Assembly (NCBI GenBank): GCA_025061245.1
Contig: JANZKD010000019.1
Coordinates: 1 to 18,397 of the forward strand
From: Candidatus Culexmicrobium profundum
GTDB lineage: Archaea; Thermoproteota; Methanomethylicia; Culexarchaeales; Culexmicrobiaceae
Length of the DNA stretch: 18,397 nt
Direction of reading: 5' to 3'
Shown here one piece after another: positions 14,185 through 18,397 of the stretch (position 1 is its first letter; the number at the start of each line of letters is the position of its first letter). Under the pieces are notes generated by a model that was not told where the DNA came from, did no database searches, and worked only from the letters and a program-made list of their open reading frames with translations. The translations under genes were made by a program, and so were the position numbers.

Positions 14185-15687
14185 ATGGTCAAAATTAGTG
14201 AGATAAATAACCAAAATCCATGGTGGAAGTACGGAAAAGATTTTGTAAAATATGACAGACACCTATCCAAGGCCAAAGGAGACCTACTATTCTTTGAGAG
14301 AAGAGAGCTGGAAACAAGCAGAGAGAACATCTATATAATAAGAGGATGTAGACAAATTGGGAAGACCACCTATCTGAAAGAATGGATTTACAAGTTAATT
14401 GAAAATGAATTTAACCCCAGACGAATACTTTATCTTTCCCTAGATTTCTTCACTAGCAGAAGAGAGCTAAGAAATGCATTAAGCTATTTTATGGATGCAA
14501 ACAGAGAAGCTCAAAATCTTTACGTGTTTTTAGATGAAATTACAACGTTAAAGGACTGGAATCTCGAGCTAAAATATCTCTGGGATAGTGGAATCACCAA
14601 AAAAGCCCACCTTATCGCAACAGGTTCCAGTGGTGGTGCACTACGTAGAAAAGGAGAATTCCTACCGGGAAGAGGTCTGGAAGGCAATGAATATTACCTA
14701 AAACCCCTAACTTTTAGAGACTTCACAATTCAAACCACAGAGCTCATACGAAGTAGCATTGAATCTAAAGAACTTTATGATGCTTTAGAACGCTTAAAAA
14801 ATATCATTAAAAAAGTCACCATAAACCTAGAGTGGAATCTAGATAAAATATTTAAAACAGTAAACATTATCCTCCCCTTCAAGAAAGAATTAGAGTATTT
14901 ATTTAGAATTTACTTGATTACTGGAGGATTTCCCGGAGTCATTAATGAACATTTAAGAAATAGATTTGCAAATAAAATGGAATTTATTGACTCAGCCACA
15001 GCTGAAATATTCGTCAGAAACATCTTGGGAGACGTAGTTAAGCAAGGGAAGCAAGAAACATTCGCCCGTCGAATATTAAGGGAAATAATCGACAAATATG
15101 GAGCTAAATACACCTTTTCTAAGCTTGCACGTAACGTTGAAATGTCCCATGTAACATTTATAGATTACTTAGAGCTATTAGAATTCTCCCTCATACTACT
15201 AATCCTTCACGCTTACGACTTTAACAAGCAAAGCATAAAGTTTAAAGGAGGAAAAAAGGTGTATTTTCAAGACCCATTCATCTACTATGCTCTAAAAAGC
15301 TCCTTAACAGGAGCAGATGTAAATGAAGTCATCGCCAAAACCCAAGAAGATGAAGAAGCTTTAAGCAAACTAATAGAAGGAATAGTAAGCTCTCATTTGT
15401 CCATGACACTAGAAAAACCACTCATGAAAGAGAGAGAAACCTTTCTGTGGTTCTACTATGATACACGTGGCAGAGAAATAGACAATGTAATGAAGTTAAA
15501 TGAATCCTTTATAGGAATCGAAGTAAAATATCAGAGAAAAGTGAGTCCAGAGGATATATTAAGGATTCCCCAAATCAAAAAATACATAATACTAAGCAAG
15601 GAAGACGTTGAATTTCAAGAAAAAATCTTAATTGTCCCAATAGAGATATTTCTATCACTACTCCCAAAATCGCATCATAACCTGTGA
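14185..15687 (+). CDS. AAA_14/DUF4143-type ATPase
   Basis: This 500-residue protein has the two-domain layout of the archaeal/bacterial AAA_14-DUF4143 family. The N-terminal ATPase begins NNQNPWWK (8-15). Walker A is G54-CRQIGK60-TT, Walker B is LYVFLD117-E118, and the sensor-like strand is LIATGSSGGAL. The C-terminal DUF4143 part includes ITGGFPGVI, a winged-helix-like region, and E431-I-D433...E446-V-K448. That last pattern looks like a degenerate PD-(D/E)xK nuclease motif, as is common in this family. Cellular role is poorly known; members spread horizontally and are multicopy in many archaea. ATG 14185 is preferred over TTG 14131, because the TATA palindrome lies between them. Third positions use T more often than in the neighbouring + strand genes, which suggests separate origin. 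Confidence 0.85.
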   Translation: MVKISEINNQNPWWKYGKDFVKYDRHLSKAKGDLLFFERRELETSRENIYIIRGCRQIGKTTYLKEWIYKLIENEFNPRRILYLSLDFFTSRRELRNALSYFMDANREAQNLYVFLDEITTLKDWNLELKYLWDSGITKKAHLIATGSSGGALRRKGEFLPGRGLEGNEYYLKPLTFRDFTIQTTELIRSSIESKELYDALERLKNIIKKVTINLEWNLDKIFKTVNIILPFKKELEYLFRIYLITGGFPGVINEHLRNRFANKMEFIDSATAEIFVRNILGDVVKQGKQETFARRILREIIDKYGAKYTFSKLARNVEMSHVTFIDYLELLEFSLILLILHAYDFNKQSIKFKGGKKVYFQDPFIYYALKSSLTGADVNEVIAKTQEDEEALSKLIEGIVSSHLSMTLEKPLMKERETFLWFYYDTRGREIDNVMKLNESFIGIEVKYQRKVSPEDILRIPQIKKYIILSKEDVEFQEKILIVPIEIFLSLLPKSHHNL

Positions 15688-15708
15688 CAAAATATAAACA
15701 CAAACAAA

Positions 15709-15784
15709 TGGTAGCCGGGGGGAGATTCGAACTCCCGTCGGCGGGGCCAAAGCCCGCCATGCTTGGCCGCTACACCACCCGGCT
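15709..15784 (-). tRNA. tRNA-Gln (anticodon UUG)
   Basis: The cloverleaf folds by eye. The acceptor stem AGCCGGG/CCCGGCT is fully paired. The anticodon stem GCGGG/CCCGC closes the loop CTTTGGC, giving anticodon TTG (complement of 15748-15750). The T stem GGGAG/CTCCC closes TTCGAAT. The D arm has wobble pairs. The discriminator is A73 and the CCA end is encoded in the DNA (15709-15711). No intron is present. The 3' end faces the ATPase gene, whose stop lies 21 bases away. Confidence 0.93.
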
Positions 15785-15810
15785 CCATAAAGATTGAAGT
15801 AAATAGATGG

Positions 15811-15819
15811 TATAAATTT
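15811..15819 (-). promoter_or_regulatory. TATA box for tRNA-Gln
   Basis: AAATTTATA on the minus strand lies about 30 bases upstream of the tRNA 5' end, the expected archaeal spacing. Confidence 0.5.
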
Positions 15820-15834
15820 TCCGCATGCATGAAG

Positions 15835-16260
15835 CTATTTAGCTTTTACCTCATAAGAAGTGATGATATTCACTCCTCCATTCTTAAGCATTATTGAAAC
15901 TGAACAATACTTTTTCTGTGAAAGTTCAATGGCCTTCTTAAGCTTCTCTTCATCAACTTCACCATAAACAACATAGTGTACATGAATGTCAGTGTATATT
16001 CTCGGGACTTCACTTCTCCTCTTACCCTTCACATGAACTTCAAGTCCATCAAATTTCTGCTTCATCTTATCTAAAATTGTAACTATATCCCAAGCAGTGC
16101 ATCCAGCCAATGCTATTAGAACTAGCTCCATTGAGCTAATTCCAATTGGAGCTTCAACCACCATTGAGGGAGCCTTTAAAATCACAGTTGCACGAGAAGC
16201 TGTCTGACCAATAAAGCCGACATCCCTGACAAGCTTCAACTTAACTTCAAGCTCACTCAT
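15835..16260 (-). CDS. OsmC family protein (thiol-dependent peroxidase fold)
   Basis: This 141-residue protein fits the OsmC/Ohr superfamily, whose members reduce organic hydroperoxides through two reactive cysteines. Here they are C54 in LIALAGCTAWDIV, at the start of the central helix, and C119 in KKYCSVSIML. SSMELVLIALAGC is the family signature for the long helix. The N-terminal beta-sheet half contains RATVILKAPSMVVEAPIG, and the C-terminal half is the usual alpha/beta repeat. The reductant is unknown. Start ATG 16260 has GGAGGG 8 bases upstream. The gene is monocistronic on the minus strand, downstream of the amidohydrolase but with its own TATA-like sequence in the 56-base gap. Confidence 0.9.
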   Translation of the reverse strand: MSELEVKLKLVRDVGFIGQTASRATVILKAPSMVVEAPIGISSMELVLIALAGCTAWDIVTILDKMKQKFDGLEVHVKGKRRSEVPRIYTDIHVHYVVYGEVDEEKLKKAIELSQKKYCSVSIMLKNGGVNIITSYEVKAK

Positions 16261-16294
16261 AGCCTAATCCCTCCAACCACATATTACAATTCAG

Positions 16295-16312
16295 CTATAA
16301 ATGATTATATGA
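16295..16312 (-). promoter_or_regulatory. TATA-like promoter region for the OsmC gene
   Basis: Minus-strand TCATATAATCATTTATAG spans two overlapping TATA candidates, 35-52 bases upstream of ATG 16260. Either would give a short leader carrying GGAGGG. Confidence 0.4.
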
Positions 16313-16316
16313 CGAA

Positions 16317-17717
16317 TTAACTACTCCTTCCAGCATAAATCTTAGTCTTAGAAATATCAATTATAGAATATGGTATACCAGTCTTCCTAATAGCCTCCTC
16401 ACCATACTTACTAGTTAAAATGAAGCCGCCATGTCCAACCACCACTCCGTCAATCATAATTATCTCCCCTCTAGCAATACCCATGTAAGCCTTACAGCTA
16501 ACAGGGTCAACAACAGTTATATCAGCATCAGCTCCAACACCTAGATGACCCTTACTCTCCAAGCCCATTAATTTAGCTGGATTAAGTGAAAGCTTCATAG
16601 CTAATTCAGACAGAGTTAATGCACCAAACTTAACTAGAAGCATACCCTTCTCAACAGCAACATTCCTTGGAATTGCACCTCCATCAGTACTAATAGCATC
16701 CACAATAAAGTCGCCATAAGCATCCTTAGCTGTAGCTAAAATTATTTGAGCCTCAGGATCATTAACTGGAAAACTTAAGCCAATATCAGTTTCAGCCTCC
16801 AACCAATACTTCAAACCCTCCTCCCCAGTAACCAGTATAACCTCACCTCCAGCTTCAACCCTCACAAAGGCATATCCATCGAGAATAGCCCTTTTTAGAC
16901 CATCATAAGTTTCAGGGTAACCTCCAAGTCTCAAACAATTACGAGTAACCTTACTAACAGGAACACCATTAACACACCTACCACCAGTACCATTAATAGT
17001 TGCAAGATAAGATTCAGATGCAATATTCCGCTTACCAGCCAAATGTCTTAAAGCCTTTAAAGCCTCAACTATTGGATCATCAATCAAACCCCTACAATAA
17101 CTATTAACATGGGCAATATGCAATCCATTATCACCAGCAAGCTCAACAGCTTCAATTAAACCATTGATATCACTACCAGTCTCAGTGGTACCCACATGAA
17201 ATGCAATATAAACACCCTGCCTATTACACTCCTCAATAATCCTAGCAGTAGTCTCAGGAGTGAAGGGTCTATGACCACCAGTAATCTTAATACCCAATGC
17301 ACCCTCACGTGCAGCCCTAGAAACAGCCTCTGAAATCTGCTCATCAGATAAACTTTCACCAGCATCAGGATAATAGCTTCTAATATTAGTTAGAAAGGCA
17401 ACATTCAATCCAGTACCATAAATCTTAATGTCACTTACAATTCTCTCCACTGGAGAGCCGAAGTCAAAGGCTGTTATAACACCAGCCTTAGCCATCATCT
17501 TATGTCCAAGTCCACGTATATGAACATGAGTATCAATAACACCTGGGAAAACAATTTTACCCTCAACATTAACTACAGACTTAGCCTTCCTAGCATCCAA
17601 TTCACCTGCAACTTCAACTATCTTTCCATCCCTAACAGCAATGTCCAAAACTTCCTCAACATTATTCTTAGGATCAACAACTAATCCACCCTTAAGTAGG
17701 AGATCATAGCTCACCAT
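16317..17717 (-). CDS. Amidohydrolase (dihydroorotase/hydantoinase-type metal-dependent hydrolase)
   Basis: This 466-residue TIM-barrel hydrolase belongs to the amidohydrolase superfamily. The two metal sites are recognisable as H64-V-H66 in PGVIDTHVHI, K144 in GALGIKITGG (the likely carboxylated bridging lysine), H174 in IAFHVGT, H203 in LHIAHVN, and D345 in ISTDGG. The N-terminal small beta domain (LLLKGGLVVDP) and the C-terminal GHLGVGADADITVVDP strand are typical. The family hydrolyses cyclic amides and related C-N bonds (dihydroorotate, hydantoins, allantoin, N-acyl-D-amino acids). The sequence does not let me choose a substrate, and no pyrimidine genes lie nearby. The start is ATG 17717, because GGAGGT lies 6 bases upstream and TATA at 17759-17766 places the transcript start near 17735, making TTG 17738 unlikely. 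Confidence 0.87.
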   Translation of the reverse strand: MVSYDLLLKGGLVVDPKNNVEEVLDIAVRDGKIVEVAGELDARKAKSVVNVEGKIVFPGVIDTHVHIRGLGHKMMAKAGVITAFDFGSPVERIVSDIKIYGTGLNVAFLTNIRSYYPDAGESLSDEQISEAVSRAAREGALGIKITGGHRPFTPETTARIIEECNRQGVYIAFHVGTTETGSDINGLIEAVELAGDNGLHIAHVNSYCRGLIDDPIVEALKALRHLAGKRNIASESYLATINGTGGRCVNGVPVSKVTRNCLRLGGYPETYDGLKRAILDGYAFVRVEAGGEVILVTGEEGLKYWLEAETDIGLSFPVNDPEAQIILATAKDAYGDFIVDAISTDGGAIPRNVAVEKGMLLVKFGALTLSELAMKLSLNPAKLMGLESKGHLGVGADADITVVDPVSCKAYMGIARGEIIMIDGVVVGHGGFILTSKYGEEAIRKTGIPYSIIDISKTKIYAGRSS

Positions 17718-17758
17718 AATCAACCTCCAACTAGACAAATATGTAAAAGAAAAAGAGC

Positions 17759-17766
17759 AATATAAA
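17759..17766 (-). promoter_or_regulatory. TATA box for the amidohydrolase gene
   Basis: TTTATATT on the minus strand lies about 45 bases before ATG 17717, followed by GGAGGT. It supports the downstream ATG as the start. Confidence 0.45.
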
Positions 17767-17864
17767 CGTTATAATAAGCTGAAACTAATACATCAAAGTT
17801 AACTATCAACAATAAACACTATAAAAACATGCCAATAAGTAAACAATAAAAGGCGCATCAAATA

Positions 17865-17876
17865 AATTATATAAAA
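17865..17876 (+). promoter_or_regulatory. TATA box for the MFS transporter gene
   Basis: AAATTATATAAAA-like sequence lies about 30-40 bases before ATG 17903, with GGTGA (17892-17896) in between as the ribosome site. Confidence 0.45.
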
Positions 17877-17902
17877 ATCCACTAAAACGGCGGTGAATAT
17901 GA

Positions 17903-18397
17903 ATGCAAGGTGAAACACCAGAGCTAATCAGTGTTGATAGAAGTAAATTCACATTAAAGGACATAAAGGTATGGAAGGAAATACTGAGAGGAAACTTCCT
18001 AGTCCTACTATCAAGCTGGATTGTATGGAGATTCTCAATGAGACTAGCCCAACCCTACAGGTCACCATTCATAATCAACGTTCTAGGTGGAAGTGCAACA
18101 ATTATAGGATTAATGTCCTCAGTCTCATCCATAATTAGATTCATCGTATTCATACCTGGAGGATACATAGCTGATAAGTGGGGTAGGAAAAGGATAATTT
18201 CAATCATGACATTCTTCATGGCAGCATCATATCTATTCTATGTATTCGCAGCCGACTGGAAATGGGCATTCATAGCATCAATAGTGTCAGCAGCAGCTGG
18301 AATATACATGCCAGCTCTAAGAGCCATGACAGCAGACTCACTAAAACCAGAATATAGAGGAATAGGATTCACACTACAAAGCTATATGCCAAGCATA
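17903..18397 (+). CDS. Major facilitator superfamily transporter, N-terminal part (cut by window end)
   Basis: An open frame of 165 codons runs off the window with no stop. After a hydrophilic N-terminus (about 28 residues) there are hydrophobic segments at about 30-48, 55-90, 104-118 and 122-140. Between the second and third lies GYIADKWGRKR, the MFS motif A (G-x3-D-x2-G-R-K/R) of the loop between TM2 and TM3. PALRAMTADS and PEYRGIGF later match the conserved loop and TM5 entry of drug/sugar-type MFS carriers. Substrate cannot be inferred. The ATG at 17903 is 6 bases after GGTGA; ATG 17899 is in another frame and too close to that site. Confidence 0.87.
   Translation, partial: MQGETPELISVDRSKFTLKDIKVWKEILRGNFLVLLSSWIVWRFSMRLAQPYRSPFIINVLGGSATIIGLMSSVSSIIRFIVFIPGGYIADKWGRKRIISIMTFFMAASYLFYVFAADWKWAFIASIVSAAAGIYMPALRAMTADSLKPEYRGIGFTLQSYMPSI

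Noticed and set aside
14103..14330. 75-codon minus-strand frame at the ATPase start
   Set aside because: It overlaps the conserved ATPase N-terminus, has no ribosome site and reads as low-complexity Ser/Leu/Phe.
15709..15784. tRNA-Gln as an attachment site of an integrated element
   Set aside because: No second copy of the tRNA 3' end and no integrase gene are visible in the window. The short AGATTCGAA at 11216-11225 is a chance match.
17718..17738. TTG start adding seven residues to the amidohydrolase
   Set aside because: GGAGGT lies in the added segment, exactly placed for the downstream ATG.
1..18397. CRISPR array, insertion sequence or rRNA
   Set aside because: No regularly spaced repeats, transposase motifs, terminal inverted repeats or rRNA signatures were seen.

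Overview
The window is archaeal. Its protein-coding genes use TATA-box promoters and Shine-Dalgarno sites drawn from AGGAGGTGAT (often GGTGA), and they include several archaeal-type proteins: an archaeal-type HMG-CoA synthase with its thiolase partner, a GHMP-type mevalonate decarboxylase, an archaeal-looking phosphoglycerate kinase, a PIP-box protein and a ribophorin I-like protein. DNA is A+T-rich, and TTG starts are used for several genes. A Thermoproteota/TACK or Asgard-type lineage is plausible; the window alone does not fix the lineage.

Region 1 (1-2607, + strand). A secreted/membrane protein matches eukaryotic ribophorin I (OST1, a subunit of oligosaccharyltransferase) in motif order and topology. 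It is followed by a small 2[4Fe-4S] ferredoxin, a YkgJ-type cysteine-cluster protein and an overlapping 59-residue zinc-ribbon protein. Region 2 (2611-3522, - strand) is an M23/LytM-fold protein without a signal peptide.

Region 3 (3567-7545). A two-gene operon holds a thiolase homologue and an HMG-CoA synthase carrying its own N-terminal zinc-ribbon/OB-fold (DUF35) domain. All three catalytic residues of the thiolase are replaced, while the synthase keeps its Glu/Cys/His set. A divergent phosphoglycerate kinase converges on this operon.

Region 4 (7653-12734, + strand). A membrane-anchored winged-helix regulator precedes a large sequon-rich coiled-coil surface protein, with nested palindromes between them. 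Next comes a protein with a PCNA-binding PIP box, whose reading frame runs 146 bases into a GHMP-family phospho- or diphosphomevalonate decarboxylase. With the HMG-CoA synthase operon, this places two steps of mevalonate metabolism in the window.

Region 5 (12798-15784) looks less stable: a small conserved-looking hypothetical protein, a CPBP (CAAX-type) membrane protease broken by two frameshifts, an AAA_14/DUF4143 ATPase with different third-position base use, and a tRNA-Gln(UUG) with encoded CCA. Region 6 (15835-18397) holds an OsmC-family protein, a dihydroorotase/hydantoinase-type amidohydrolase and the start of an MFS transporter cut by the window end.

The strongest leads are the ribophorin I-like protein, the catalytically stripped thiolase beside an apparently intact HMG-CoA synthase, and the PIP-box protein. 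All homology calls come from motif recognition by eye and no database search was run.
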